The notes below the pieces were generated by a model. The model made no database searches, was not told the DNA's origin, and saw nothing but the letters and a program-made list of their open reading frames with translations. Shown one piece after another: positions 7,368 through 16,041 of a stretch of DNA of 64,000 nt. The translations under genes and the position numbers were made by a program. Position 1 is the first letter of the stretch. Every line of letters begins with the position of its first letter. This DNA comes from Chloroflexota bacterium (lineage in GTDB: Bacteria; Chloroflexota; UBA6077; JACCZL01): NCBI GenBank assembly GCA_020845495.1, contig JADLFM010000205.1, positions 1 to 64,000 on the forward strand, written 5' to 3'.

Positions 7368-8162
7368 TCAGCGGTCGTGAAATTCCGAGGCGACGATGCC
7401 GTCCGGATCGACGGCGTCGAGGGCAGCGCGCTCGGCGTCGGTCGGCGGGGGGGTGAGCGGGGTGTGCGGGCCAGCTTCGACCGGGAAGCCGGTCCGCTCG
7501 CGCACCTCGTCGGGGCCGCTGAACGGATGAATGCTCTCGACGCTGAGGAATCCGTCCACCCGGCGAAAGACGCAGAGCGGCGTCACCACTCGGTCGACAT
7601 GACCGGCCGCCGTCACGAAGTCCACCTGCTCGACGAACGTCCGGCGGTCGTGGCGGGTGCGCCAGAGGAGCGTGCGGCGAGCGGTGGGCAGAATCGCGGC
7701 GCTGCCGGCCCCACCCGGCAGCCTCACTTTCGGGCGGGCGAACGGGCCGATCGCGCTCATGTTGATCCGCCCCTGTCGGTCGATCTGCACGCCACCCAGG
7801 AAGGCGGTATCGAGGCGGCCGCGGGCCGAGAGATCGAAAATGTCGGTCAGGGTGACGAGCGCGCTCGCGCCTTCGAGTAGCCGAGGATCGACCGTCGAGA
7901 TCGGCGGGTGAGACGGCGCTGGACTGACCCCGCCGGCGATGGTCAGGACGACCAGATTCGGGGCATGCAGGCGCTTCGCCAGCAGCGTCGCGATCATCGG
8001 CAGCGGTGAGGCGACCCCGAAGAACACCGTCTCCCCGTCGCGGAGCAGCCGGGCCAGCGCGACAGCCATCAGCTCGGCCGTCGCCAGCCGGCGTGCGTCT
8101 TCGGAGTCGGTACTGCCCGCTCCAACTGAGGTCGAGGCGGAGGGCGTTGCTGCCTCGTTCAT
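7368..8162 (-). CDS. CoA-transferase, beta subunit
   Basis: 264 aa, family I CoA-transferase beta chain of the glutaconate-CoA-transferase-like type. Visible blocks are TAELMAVALARLLRDGETVFFGVASPLPMIA near the N-terminus, IAGGVSPAPSHPP, and FDLSARGRLDTAFLGGVQIDRQGRIN with the GGAQID-type loop, then LPGGAGSA. Its start overlaps the alpha-subunit stop by 4 bp (ATGA at 8159-8162), so the two are translationally coupled. The complex moves CoA between acyl-CoA and a carboxylic acid; the substrate cannot be read from sequence. Given the nearby protocatechuate genes a dicarboxylate substrate is possible, but that is inference. Confidence 0.85.
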   Translation of the reverse strand: MNEAATPSASTSVGAGSTDSEDARRLATAELMAVALARLLRDGETVFFGVASPLPMIATLLAKRLHAPNLVVLTIAGGVSPAPSHPPISTVDPRLLEGASALVTLTDIFDLSARGRLDTAFLGGVQIDRQGRINMSAIGPFARPKVRLPGGAGSAAILPTARRTLLWRTRHDRRTFVEQVDFVTAAGHVDRVVTPLCVFRRVDGFLSVESIHPFSGPDEVRERTGFPVEAGPHTPLTPPPTDAERAALDAVDPDGIVASEFHDR

Positions 8163-9085
8163 CGAGTGCTCGAACGAGGTGCTATGCCGGATGAGGCCGC
8201 CTGCGGGTCGGCCTGTGCGGTGGGCTGCCTCGCGCCGCCCCTGGCAGCCGCGCCACGATCGTCGAGCAGCCTGCTCGGCGGGCCGGCGAGCGCCTCGTCG
8301 ACCACCTGCCTGAGCGCCGCCTCGCCCGCCGAAGCCGCCGCGACGAAACGCGCGAGGAAGGCGCGGTCAGAGTCGTAGAAGCCGGCGCAGGAGGTCGGCC
8401 AGGCGCCACCAGGCACCTCCACCACCGCCTCGACCAGAAAGTGGGGGATGGTGGTCCGCTCCGGGCAAACTGCGAACGTACCGGACGCGACGATCCGCTC
8501 GGCAGTCAGGATCACTCGCCGCGCGGCCCGGACCATTAGCGTGTCCTCGAAGACGGAGCCAGTGATGCGGGCGTTGCCGGCCGGATCGGCCTCCTGCACG
8601 TGGATGAACGCCACGTCCGGGACGATCGCCGGGATAACGACCACATCGCGCTCGGAGTACGGATCGCGCACCGAGCGGAAGTCGCGGGCGGCCGGCAGGT
8701 CCGAACCTTGAAGGGCGTTCACCGGCATGAAGGGAACGCCTTGCGCAGCGGCCCGCAGCCCGGCGATGACGGTGTAGCAGGCGTGCTCGCGAGCCTGGAC
8801 AACGCCGGACTCGACCGCGCGCCGGTACAGGGGCGCCAGCCCAAGTCCGGTCTCGTAGCCGATGAAGCCTGCCGAGACGGCCGCGACGCAGCCCAGCCCG
8901 CACAGGAGATCGACGTCGTAGGCGCCGGCCGTCTTCACGAGCTCCAGGCCGCGCGTGCGTTGACGTGCCAACTCGTGGACGGCAGCCGCCGGCGCGCGGT
9001 GGATCGTGTTCCCGCCGAGGGCCACGATGCTCCCATGCGCGACGGTCGCGACGACGTCCGCAAGTGAGCGGCGCTTGTCGAGCAT
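8159..9085 (-). CDS. CoA-transferase, alpha subunit
   Basis: 308 aa. The N-terminal DVVATVAHGSIVALGGNTIHRAPAA matches the glycine-rich CoA-binding start of family I CoA-transferase alpha chains, followed by ELVKTAGAYDVDLLCGLGCV, PFMPVNALQGSDL, and FIHVQEADPAGNARI, which is the conserved H-x2-xAD-x2-GN segment. The last 40 residues are low-complexity Ala/Arg-rich and non-conserved. A GGAGG site precedes ATG 9085. It is the first gene of a two-gene operon with the beta subunit. Confidence 0.87.
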   Translation of the reverse strand: MLDKRRSLADVVATVAHGSIVALGGNTIHRAPAAAVHELARQRTRGLELVKTAGAYDVDLLCGLGCVAAVSAGFIGYETGLGLAPLYRRAVESGVVQAREHACYTVIAGLRAAAQGVPFMPVNALQGSDLPAARDFRSVRDPYSERDVVVIPAIVPDVAFIHVQEADPAGNARITGSVFEDTLMVRAARRVILTAERIVASGTFAVCPERTTIPHFLVEAVVEVPGGAWPTSCAGFYDSDRAFLARFVAAASAGEAALRQVVDEALAGPPSRLLDDRGAAARGGARQPTAQADPQAASSGIAPRSSTR

Positions 9086-9247
9086 GACGCCTCCGGGTGG
9101 TACGGTGGTGCGGCGAGTACCTGGGAACCGCTCGCGCCACAGGATCCACCGGCAGGGGACGGCGGCACACCATCGCCACTGCTAGTATCCGGATTATGGA
9201 GCCGCTCGCCCGGCCGATCAACCACCCTGTCAGGTGGGGTGCGACGG

Positions 9248-10261
9248 TCAGGGTGAGGGCCATGCGACGACGATCGGACCGCTCGGGGCCGTCGTCTGGG
9301 CGGACGCTTCGACCGTGATCTGAAGTGCGTCGGGGAAGGCGGCGACGTCCGTCCCCTCGACGATGAGCCGGACACTGCCGTCGGCGTCAGGTGTGACCGT
9401 CCCAAGCACCACCCACGCGCCGTCAATGTGTGCCCAGGCGCGGTAGATCTGTCCGCGCGGCGTCGGTGGCAGGTACGAGCTCGTCAGGATGGCGATGTCC
9501 GCGCCAGGCCGGCCGCGATAGGTCGCATGGGCCTCCGGCGGCACGCCGGGCGCGGCCGTCAGCCGAGCAGACTGGGTGTCGCTCGACGTGACCAGTGCGA
9601 GGGCGCGGTCGTCTTGCTGGAGGGTCGCCTGCTGTGCCTGATACCGGATCCCGACGTACGCCAGCGTCCCGCCGACTGCCAGCGCGGCCACGACCGTGCC
9701 GAGCTTCGAGCGTAGATGCTGGAGCCCGGCCCGGATACGCGTCTTGGCAGTGCCGAGCGGCAGGTTGAGGACCATCGCCACCTGCTCGTGGGTCAGATCG
9801 CCGAAATAGGCGAGGCCAAGCGCCTGCTTCTGGTGCGACGGCAACTGCTCGAACGCCTCGCGGAGCGCCGACCGGCGAAACTCCCGCCAGACGACCTCGG
9901 CCGGCTCGGGCGCGTGGTCTGGGAACGCGTCCGGCCCGAGAGCGTCCGGGTCGCCCGTCGAGCGCGGGCGTCGGCTCAGGCGGCGTAGCTCGTTCAAGGT
10001 CCGGTAGTGGGCGATCTGGAGCACCCAGGAGCGAAACGTCCCGCGCTCCGGATCGAAGGCGCCGGCTTGCTTCCAGACGGCGAGGAAGACGTCCTGCACG
10101 ATCTCCTCGGCGCCTGGCCGCCCAAGTGACTGGGCGGCCAGGCTGAGGACGAGGGGAGCGTAGCGGCTGTAGAGGGGCACCAGCGCGTCCTGCTGCCCGG
10201 CGGCGAGCCGGCCCATCAGATCCTCGTCGCGGTCACTCTGCGGAATGGCTACCAGATGCAT
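9248..10261 (-). CDS. ECF sigma factor fused to an anti-sigma-K-like domain
   Basis: 337 aa in one frame. Residues 15-95 are sigma region 2 (AEEIVQDVFLAVWKQ; FRSWVLQIAHYRTLNELRR), residues 132-187 are sigma region 4 with its helix-turn-helix (LTHEQVAMVLNLPLGTAKTRIRAG), residues 188-205 form one transmembrane helix (LGTVVAALAVGGTLAYVGI), and residues about 215-335 resemble the extracytoplasmic RskA/anti-sigma-K domain (RGQIYRAWAHIDGAWVVLGTVTPDADGSVRL). The cytoplasmic zinc-binding anti-sigma helix bundle is missing. The sigma would therefore be tethered to the membrane and released by cleavage or controlled by the outer domain. ATG 10261 has a GAGGTGGGG site; a GTG three codons upstream is possible. 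It lies downstream of the YVTN-cupredoxin gene on the same strand. Confidence 0.85.
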   Translation of the reverse strand: MHLVAIPQSDRDEDLMGRLAAGQQDALVPLYSRYAPLVLSLAAQSLGRPGAEEIVQDVFLAVWKQAGAFDPERGTFRSWVLQIAHYRTLNELRRLSRRPRSTGDPDALGPDAFPDHAPEPAEVVWREFRRSALREAFEQLPSHQKQALGLAYFGDLTHEQVAMVLNLPLGTAKTRIRAGLQHLRSKLGTVVAALAVGGTLAYVGIRYQAQQATLQQDDRALALVTSSDTQSARLTAAPGVPPEAHATYRGRPGADIAILTSSYLPPTPRGQIYRAWAHIDGAWVVLGTVTPDADGSVRLIVEGTDVAAFPDALQITVEASAQTTAPSGPIVVAWPSP

Positions 10262-10314
10262 CGGCCCCACCTCAGTGGAATCTCCCCATGCGACACTGTC
10301 GGAACGCCGCGCCC

Positions 10315-10358
10315 TGACATCCCCTCCTCCATATACGGAAGAGAGGATGTCGGGGATG
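10315..10358. terminator. Imperfect hairpin between the YVTN-cupredoxin and ECF genes
   Basis: CATCCCC (10318-10324) pairs with GGGGATG (10352-10358) and TCCTC (10325-10329) with GAGGA (10343-10347), with a 4-base bulge on one side. It lies in the 141-base gap between the two minus-strand genes and could attenuate read-through into the sigma gene. Confidence 0.35.
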
Positions 10359-10402
10359 CGGACGGGAGGCGCTGTCCGCCTGGATGTGACAAGGAATCCC
10401 GC

Positions 10403-11890
10403 TCAGGGCGTCGCGTCACCCGTCAGCAGCGCGCCACGCATGCCGAGTGCTTCGTGGATCTTGCAGAAGAACTGCGTCGACCCTGCCTGCGGAAAGGTCA
10501 CCTGTACCCGGACCTTGCCGTGCGGCGCGATGTTCTCGTCGACGCCGAGGGCAGGAATGCTGATGTTGTGCAGGTCGGACGCCTCGCTCTCGATCTCGAG
10601 CGCGATCGTCTGGCCCGGATCGCCGCGTAGGAAGGTCGGCTCGAAGTAGTTATCGTCCGCTTCGACATCCACGGTGGTCATGCCTCGCACGTCCATGGTG
10701 CCGCGATCGTTGACGGTAGCGCCCGCCGTCGTGCCGGATTGGGCAGCCCTGGGCGCAGCCGACATATCCATGTGCGACATCGAGGCGCCGCTCTCGCCCA
10801 TCGCAGGGTTGCTGTCGCTCATCGCCATGACGGCGCCTGGCTGGACCGCGATCTTGCGCGGCGCGTTCCCGACCGGGATCGTCGCCAGCGCCTGGCGGTT
10901 GGCCACGTCCACCACCGTGACGGTGTTCGCGCTCTCGCCGGTGACGTAGGCGAGCCGGCCATCGCTGCTCGTCGCGACCCAGTGCGGCGCGGCCCCGACC
11001 GGCACCGAGCCGACCATCGTCGCGGTGCTCGGATCGACGAGGTCCAGCTCGCTTGGACCCTGGCTCACCACCAGGGCAAGCTGCCCGTCCGGTGTGAACA
11101 GGGGAACGTGCGGTGACGCGCCAACGGGGATCGGGTTGACGAGCTGATTGGTCGCCGTATTCAGCACCTGCACCGCGTCCTTGCCGGCCACAGTGAAGTA
11201 CAGCCAGCGGCCGTCCGGGCTGAAGTTCATGGCGCGTGGCGTGTTCTGGAGCGGGATCAGGCCAGTCTGCGTCATCGTGGCGAGATCCAGTTGGACGAGG
11301 GCCGTCGCGCCCTGCTGCTGCGACCCGACGTAGGCGGTGCGGTTGTCGGGGCCGATGGCGCCATTGTGCGGCTGTCCAACCGGTATCTGCCCGAGCACCT
11401 TGTCGCTCGCCGTGTCGATGACTTCGGCTTGATTCGAGCCGAAGCCGGAGACGAGGACGAGCCGTCCGTCTGGCGAGATCGCCAGTCCGTGCGGGGTCTG
11501 CCCGACTTCGATGGTGTCCATCACTCGGTCGTTGCGGGTGTCGATCGCGCTGACAGTCGAGTCGCTGTCGCTGCTCACGAATACCTTCGAGCCATCCGGA
11601 GTCACGACCAGCCCGTGCGGTCCGGCCGGTACCGGAATCGTACCGATCACCTGATTGGTGCTCGTGTCGATCGCGGCAACGGCGTTGTCCTTGAACAGCC
11701 CCACGTACGCCTTCGGCGCGTCGGTCGCGGCCGGGCTCGCAGCCGTCGCGGCGGATCGGCTGGTCGCCAGAGCCGCGCTAGCGCTCGCGGCGAGGGTGAC
11801 GGCGAAGATGGTGGCGACGAGCGCCAGCCACCAGTTCGAGGGCGCCCAGACGCCTGATCTTTCTAGGTCTGGTCTCTTCGGGGTTTTCAC
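10403..11890 (-). CDS. Exported YVTN beta-propeller protein with C-terminal cupredoxin domain
   Basis: 495 aa from a GTG with a GGAG site 8 bases upstream; an ATG 28 codons earlier (to 11974) is an alternative. After a hydrophobic signal/anchor (WWLALVATIFAVTLAASASAA) come about seven YVTN-type blades (VYVGSQQQG, AYVTGESANTVTVVD, VFVSSDSDSTVSAID), then a methionine/histidine-rich linker (MSHMDMS) and a cupredoxin module with all four type-1 copper ligands in order: His in SDLHNISIP, Cys and His in FFCKIHEALGM, and Met in the same segment. It is probably a periplasmic or surface copper protein. The adjacent membrane-tethered ECF factor may sense the same stress. Confidence 0.87.
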   Translation of the reverse strand: MKTPKRPDLERSGVWAPSNWWLALVATIFAVTLAASASAALATSRSAATAASPAATDAPKAYVGLFKDNAVAAIDTSTNQVIGTIPVPAGPHGLVVTPDGSKVFVSSDSDSTVSAIDTRNDRVMDTIEVGQTPHGLAISPDGRLVLVSGFGSNQAEVIDTASDKVLGQIPVGQPHNGAIGPDNRTAYVGSQQQGATALVQLDLATMTQTGLIPLQNTPRAMNFSPDGRWLYFTVAGKDAVQVLNTATNQLVNPIPVGASPHVPLFTPDGQLALVVSQGPSELDLVDPSTATMVGSVPVGAAPHWVATSSDGRLAYVTGESANTVTVVDVANRQALATIPVGNAPRKIAVQPGAVMAMSDSNPAMGESGASMSHMDMSAAPRAAQSGTTAGATVNDRGTMDVRGMTTVDVEADDNYFEPTFLRGDPGQTIALEIESEASDLHNISIPALGVDENIAPHGKVRVQVTFPQAGSTQFFCKIHEALGMRGALLTGDATP

Positions 11891-11974
11891 GGTCCCCACT
11901 CCTGGGGTCTGCGCGCCGAACCGCGCCGACCGGGTGTGACGGGCTCGATTCGGCGTGCCCGTCCGTCGTCTCAT

Positions 11975-12229
11975 ACACCCGTTTCGGCTAGCCGGATTGG
12001 ATCAGGGCGAGCTGAATCTGCCCAAGCTCGACGAAGGGGGGAAGCGGCCTCGCGGATCATTCGCCACATGGGTGCACCCGCGACAACTGAGCCCCCTCTC
12101 CGCGCTGAGAGAACTGAGGTGAGGGTTCTCTTGGTTGATGACGGGGAGTTGCGGAAGCGGCCTCACCCGCGCTGCGCGCCACCTCTCTCAGAGGGAAAGG
12201 TGGGCATGGCCGCCCGGCTGCTCTCGTGC
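11975..12229. other. Intergenic region with REP-like short stems
   Basis: 255 bases with no gene. CCACCT (12179-12184) and AGGTGG (12198-12203) make a small stem in a CTCACCC / GCGCTGCGCGCC context that resembles dispersed GC-rich repeats found in many genomes. It lies after the stop of the downstream monooxygenase gene on the minus strand. Confidence 0.35.
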
Positions 12230-13423
12230 CTAGAGGAACGCCTGGTCCGGCTCCAAGCCGAGCAGGTGCTGACCGACTGTCTCGAAGTGCGCCTGCCGTG
12301 CCTGCACCTGCTGGCCGACGGCGTGGACGTCACGGAAGCGCCGCTCGAACGGCTTGTTCTCGAAGACTGCCGTCGAGCCGGCCAGATGAAAGAGCGTGTC
12401 CACGACGTGCAGTGCCTGATGAGTCGCGAAGGTCGCTGCGAGCCGGATATGGACCCGCTGGTCGAGCGTCAAGGGAGCGCCACCCGACACGGCATCCCAG
12501 ATCTCGGCGAGCGTGGTGTGAAGGTAGGCGCGCCCTGAGCCGAGTGTCGCCTGGCACTGTGCCACCTGGGATTGCACCACGGCGTTCTCGCGCAGGGTGC
12601 CATGCGCGCCGCGCGCCGTCTTGGTGGTCGCCAGATCGAGGAAGGCGCCCATCATGCCTTGCGCGATCCCGAGTGCCACCGAGCCGAAGCCGCTCGCGTA
12701 GAGGTGGGTGAGGGCAAACTGGTAGAGCGGGCCAGGCTCGCGCCGCTCGTCTGGTGCCTGTCGCGCCGTGTAGCTCTCGGGGACGAACAGATCCTCGACG
12801 ACGATGGTGTCGCTGCCGGTCCCGCGCAGCCCGCTGACGTGCCAGACGTCGACGAGGGCGCCGCTCGCGGCCGGGAAGAGGATCGTCCGCATGTACGCTG
12901 TCCCATCCGGGAGCCGTCGCAGGGTGCCGTCCCGCTCGTAGATTGGGCAGATGCCGCCGAGCCACGTCGCGTGGTGGCTGCCGCTGGCGAACACCCAGCG
13001 CGCGGTGACGCGGTAGCCGCCGTCTACGGCGACGGCGCGGGAGTCTTGCGGCTGTCCCCAGGCCAGCACGGCGCGCGGATCATCGCCGAAGATCTCCTGC
13101 GCGACGGCGTGGTCGAGGTACGCAGAGATCATCGAGCAGCCGGAGCCCTGGCAGAGACACCAGGCCGTGCTGGCGTCGACGGCGGCAACCGCCTCGATCG
13201 TGCTTGCGAACGTGACCGGGTCGACCTCGCGACCGCCGAGCGAACGGGGGAGGAGGGTTCGAAACAGCCCATGCTCGTGCAGCGCGTCGACGACGGGAGG
13301 GGGAAGGTGACGGTCCCGCTCGATCTGGTCGGCGCAGGCCGCGATACAGGGCGCGACGGCTTTCACAGCGCTGAGGAGCGTGGATCGCAATACGGCCTCG
13401 GGATCGTCGGCAACGGCGCCCAT
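12230..13423 (-). CDS. Acyl-CoA dehydrogenase-fold flavin-dependent monooxygenase (HsaA/HpaB-like)
   Basis: 397 aa. The N-terminal helical domain carries ERDRHLPPPVVDALHEHGLFRTLLPRSLGG, the start used by group D flavin monooxygenases such as HsaA and p-hydroxyphenylacetate hydroxylase oxygenase rather than by true dehydrogenases. ASTAWCLCQGSG, GGYRVTARWVFASGSHHATWLGG and VWHVSGLRGTGSDTIVVEDLFVP follow as flavin-binding blocks, and the C-terminal helical bundle is present. The catalytic Glu of acyl-CoA dehydrogenases is not evident. It likely hydroxylates an aromatic or heteroatom substrate using reduced flavin from a separate reductase, which I do not find nearby. Confidence 0.8.
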   Translation of the reverse strand: MGAVADDPEAVLRSTLLSAVKAVAPCIAACADQIERDRHLPPPVVDALHEHGLFRTLLPRSLGGREVDPVTFASTIEAVAAVDASTAWCLCQGSGCSMISAYLDHAVAQEIFGDDPRAVLAWGQPQDSRAVAVDGGYRVTARWVFASGSHHATWLGGICPIYERDGTLRRLPDGTAYMRTILFPAASGALVDVWHVSGLRGTGSDTIVVEDLFVPESYTARQAPDERREPGPLYQFALTHLYASGFGSVALGIAQGMMGAFLDLATTKTARGAHGTLRENAVVQSQVAQCQATLGSGRAYLHTTLAEIWDAVSGGAPLTLDQRVHIRLAATFATHQALHVVDTLFHLAGSTAVFENKPFERRFRDVHAVGQQVQARQAHFETVGQHLLGLEPDQAFL

Positions 13424-13603
13424 ACCACCCCCCTGGGCACGATAGCCGACGCCGGACCTCCCCGTCGACTGGCATGTGCGTGGCTACTGGACGGAAGGAG
13501 CGGTATCCACAGGATGCGCCGACGCTCGCGGCGCGTGCCTCTGGCTGCGGGCGGAAGCGTTCGCGCAGCGAGCGCAGCGCGTGGAGGATGCCTACCGGGC
13601 TGG

Positions 13604-14776
13604 CTAGCGTGCTGGGCCGCAGGTCGGCGCGATTGTGGCTGGGAGTCGCTCGGCGAGGGTGTGGGCGACAAGAGCGTTGCCGGCCGGCTGATAGTGCACG
13701 CCGATGAGTTGGTCGAGGGGCGTCCTGCGTGCTTCGGCGCCGAGTACGTCAGTCAGGTCCAGCGTGGCGATCCCACGTATGGCCAGCGCGGCCAGCAAGG
13801 GCGCGTGCCGCTTTGGATGCCCGTCACGCGCGGCGATAATGGCGTCGCGGTGCGGGAACACCAGCACAACCGGCGTCGCCCCCGTGGCTCGGACGTCGGC
13901 CGCGAAGCCGGCCAGCACGCCGATCAACACGTCGAACGCCTCGGTCCCCTCCTGGTACGGCAGATCGAGGGTGCTGGCCGGCCAGTCGACGGCGCGAAGC
14001 TTGTGGACCCGGTAGGCGGCCGTTCGGACCAGCCGCACGGTCTCGAACGTGTCGAGTGGGTTCGGGACGAGCGTGCCGGGGAAGTACCAGCGGTCGTGGG
14101 GTCCAAGGTTTGCCTCGACCCAGGCAGGGTCTTTCAGGTCGTCGGCGCGATGCGCTGGGCTCGGCAGCAGGACGAGGCGGCCGTCGTCGAGGAGGAAGCG
14201 CGGCTTGGCCAGGGGGGTGCTGACGTGATCGTAGAACGGTCGGTAGCGGTTGACGACGCGATTGATGTTCTCGACCATGTGGCCGATCGTCACGGCGCAG
14301 GGGTGCCAGTCGGCTCCGCCGTGCTGGTAGCGTAGCCAGGCTTGATCTGGGCCGTAAGCGCTCACCCCGAAGTTGAGCACCTCGTAGCCGCCAGCGGACG
14401 CTTCGAGGCGATGCGTCCAGCAGTCGTCCAAGGCGACCTCGCTACAGTAGGTGAACGAATCGCCGTAGGCGGCCAGCCGCCGAACGCCGGGCGGGGGCGT
14501 CGGCGGGTACTCACGTTCGCCGCGCATGCCGGCGCTGTTCTGCCCCACGCCACCTGGCCGGCCGGCCGGGGTGTTGGTCCAGCCGAGATCCGGGTCGAAG
14601 ATAATCCGTAGTTCGCCGCTGGCGAAGGCATCGAAGACGGCTGGGTCGTACGTGAGCGGCAGGCGCGGCTTCAAGAAGATAGGCCCGACCAGCCGCAGGA
14701 TACCCTCGACGAGGACGAGCGCCACCAGCAGGCCAACCAACGCCGAGCCGAGGCGAGCGCGGGTGTGATTCGGCAT
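13604..14776 (-). CDS. Membrane-anchored SGNH/GDSL-family hydrolase
   Basis: 390 aa from ATG 14776 (an upstream ATG at 14824 gives a less plausible cysteine-rich N-terminus). An N-terminal hydrophobic anchor (LGSALVGLLVALVLVEGILRLVG) resembles those of AlgJ/wall-polymer O-acetylation-related SGNH proteins. The catalytic serine block is AAYGDSFTYC; LNFGVSAYGPDQAWLRYQ is the glycine block and GHMVENINR holds the Asn region. The C-terminal segment has a histidine (GVHYQPAGNALVA) in the position of the catalytic DxxH, but the aspartate is not in standard spacing. Probably an esterase or O-acetyl transferase acting outside the membrane. Confidence 0.75.
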   Translation of the reverse strand: MPNHTRARLGSALVGLLVALVLVEGILRLVGPIFLKPRLPLTYDPAVFDAFASGELRIIFDPDLGWTNTPAGRPGGVGQNSAGMRGEREYPPTPPPGVRRLAAYGDSFTYCSEVALDDCWTHRLEASAGGYEVLNFGVSAYGPDQAWLRYQHGGADWHPCAVTIGHMVENINRVVNRYRPFYDHVSTPLAKPRFLLDDGRLVLLPSPAHRADDLKDPAWVEANLGPHDRWYFPGTLVPNPLDTFETVRLVRTAAYRVHKLRAVDWPASTLDLPYQEGTEAFDVLIGVLAGFAADVRATGATPVVLVFPHRDAIIAARDGHPKRHAPLLAALAIRGIATLDLTDVLGAEARRTPLDQLIGVHYQPAGNALVAHTLAERLPATIAPTCGPAR

Positions 14777-14961
14777 CGCAGGCGGATGATACGCACAGCA
14801 GCGTCGCTGGCACAGAGCGTGCACAGGCAGAGAGCGGATGACCGTGGTAGGCGCAGTACCAACACGGTCACTCGCAGTGTGGGCGGCCAGGCTGGCGAAC
14901 GGTCGGGTCGCTCACCTGTTGTTTATCGACAACGCGGCGCCACCGGGAGCGGGCGATCCTC

Positions 14962-14980
14962 GGGCGGTTCCGAGCCGCCC
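14962..14980 (-). terminator. Hairpin after the epimerase gene
   Basis: GGGCGG (14962-14967) and CCGCCC (14975-14980) flank a 7-base loop just beyond the epimerase stop at 14987. No T-run on the minus strand; a weak terminator at best. Confidence 0.35.
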
Positions 14981-14986
14981 TCTTGT

Positions 14987-15868
14987 CTACTCCGCCGACA
15001 CCGCCGGGCTGCCATCAGTCGGGTAGTCGCGCCAGGAGTAGCGCGGCTGGTAGCCCAGCAGCCGCTTCGCCTTGGTCGAGACGACGGCCGGCGAAGTGCC
15101 GGTCAGCCCGGCCGCCATCGCCTCAGTGCCCGGTACGTAGCGCGGCAACAGGCCGGCCAACGGCTCGCGGGCCAGCGCGTCGTCAGCGGTGATGAAGAAC
15201 GTCTCGTGCTCGACGGTTTCATTCTCGAGCGCGAGCCGGAAGCCACTGACGAGATCGCGCACGTCGCAGTACACCCACATGGGGCGCTTCGAGAGGGACG
15301 GATCGGCCAGTCGCTCGGAGAGCTGATTCCCACCGTCCGGGAGGTCCGGCCAGAGGATCAGCGGCGGCCGGATCGCGATGGCCGGGATGCCGGTCCGGCG
15401 GTGAATCGCCCCGAGCGTCTCTTCGTCGACGAGCTTGGTCAGGCTGTAGGCGTCCTGTGGCAGGCGTGGATGCTGCTCGTCGATCGGCAAGTACGCTGGG
15501 GCGAACGGGCGCTCGGCCATCGGGATGCCAAGGGCGTTGATGCTGCTCGCGGCGACGATCTTGCGCAGGCCGAGCCGTCCGGCTGCCTCGGCGACATTGT
15601 AGGTGCTGACGACGTTGGTTCGAAAAACGGTCGGGTACGGATGAAGCTTGTTCGAGGGGATTGCGGCAAGGTGGACGACGGCGTCGTGCCCGCGTAGGAC
15701 GTCGTAGACCTCGCCCAGGTCCTCGCACTGGCCGAGCTTGTACTGCACGCCGGGCGGAAGTTCGGACGGCGGGATCCGGTCGAAGATCGTTACCTCGTGA
15801 CTTGGGAGAAGCTCGCGCACGAGCCATCGTCCAATCCGTCCCGATCCACCCGTTACCACCACGCGCAT
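14987..15868 (-). CDS. NAD-dependent epimerase/dehydratase (extended SDR)
   Basis: 293 aa. The Rossmann start is VVVTGGSGRIGRWLVREL (GxxGxxG), the core has VVHLAAIPS, TNVVSTYNVAEAA and ASSIN, and the catalytic tyrosine and lysine lie in AYSLTKLVDE (YxxxK). Extended SDRs of this type oxidise or epimerise sugar nucleotides or act on uronic acids (uronate-dehydrogenase-like). ATG 15868 is preferred because GGAGGG lies 9 bases before it; an ATG five codons earlier overlaps that site. Confidence 0.85.
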   Translation of the reverse strand: MRVVVTGGSGRIGRWLVRELLPSHEVTIFDRIPPSELPPGVQYKLGQCEDLGEVYDVLRGHDAVVHLAAIPSNKLHPYPTVFRTNVVSTYNVAEAAGRLGLRKIVAASSINALGIPMAERPFAPAYLPIDEQHPRLPQDAYSLTKLVDEETLGAIHRRTGIPAIAIRPPLILWPDLPDGGNQLSERLADPSLSKRPMWVYCDVRDLVSGFRLALENETVEHETFFITADDALAREPLAGLLPRYVPGTEAMAAGLTGTSPAVVSTKAKRLLGYQPRYSWRDYPTDGSPAVSAE

Positions 15869-15938
15869 CAGCGTGCCCTCCAAACCATCCCAGACCGGTA
15901 TGACGGCTGGAGTGTAGCCGACGCACGGGCTAACTCAG

Positions 15939-15969
15939 CCTCGTACCAGTGGCTGTTACTGGTACGAGG
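15939..15969 (-). terminator. 12-bp perfect-stem hairpin
   Basis: CCTCGTACCAGT (15939-15950) is the exact reverse complement of 15958-15969 with a 7-base loop. It lies 73 bases past the stop of the glycine-rich protein gene on the minus strand and upstream of the epimerase, consistent with a terminator between them, although no T-run follows. Confidence 0.6.
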
Positions 15970-16041
15970 TCGAGTTGGAGCAGCCAGCGACGAACGCTCG
16001 CCGGATCGAGCGGCGCCTCAGACGGTGTCGCAGACGACGCC

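Noticed and set aside
12572..14335. Long plus-strand open frame (about 587 codons) opposite the monooxygenase and SGNH genes
   Set aside because: It is antisense to two recognisable protein genes; its translation is Arg/Gly-rich without family features. Open antisense frames are common in GC-rich DNA.
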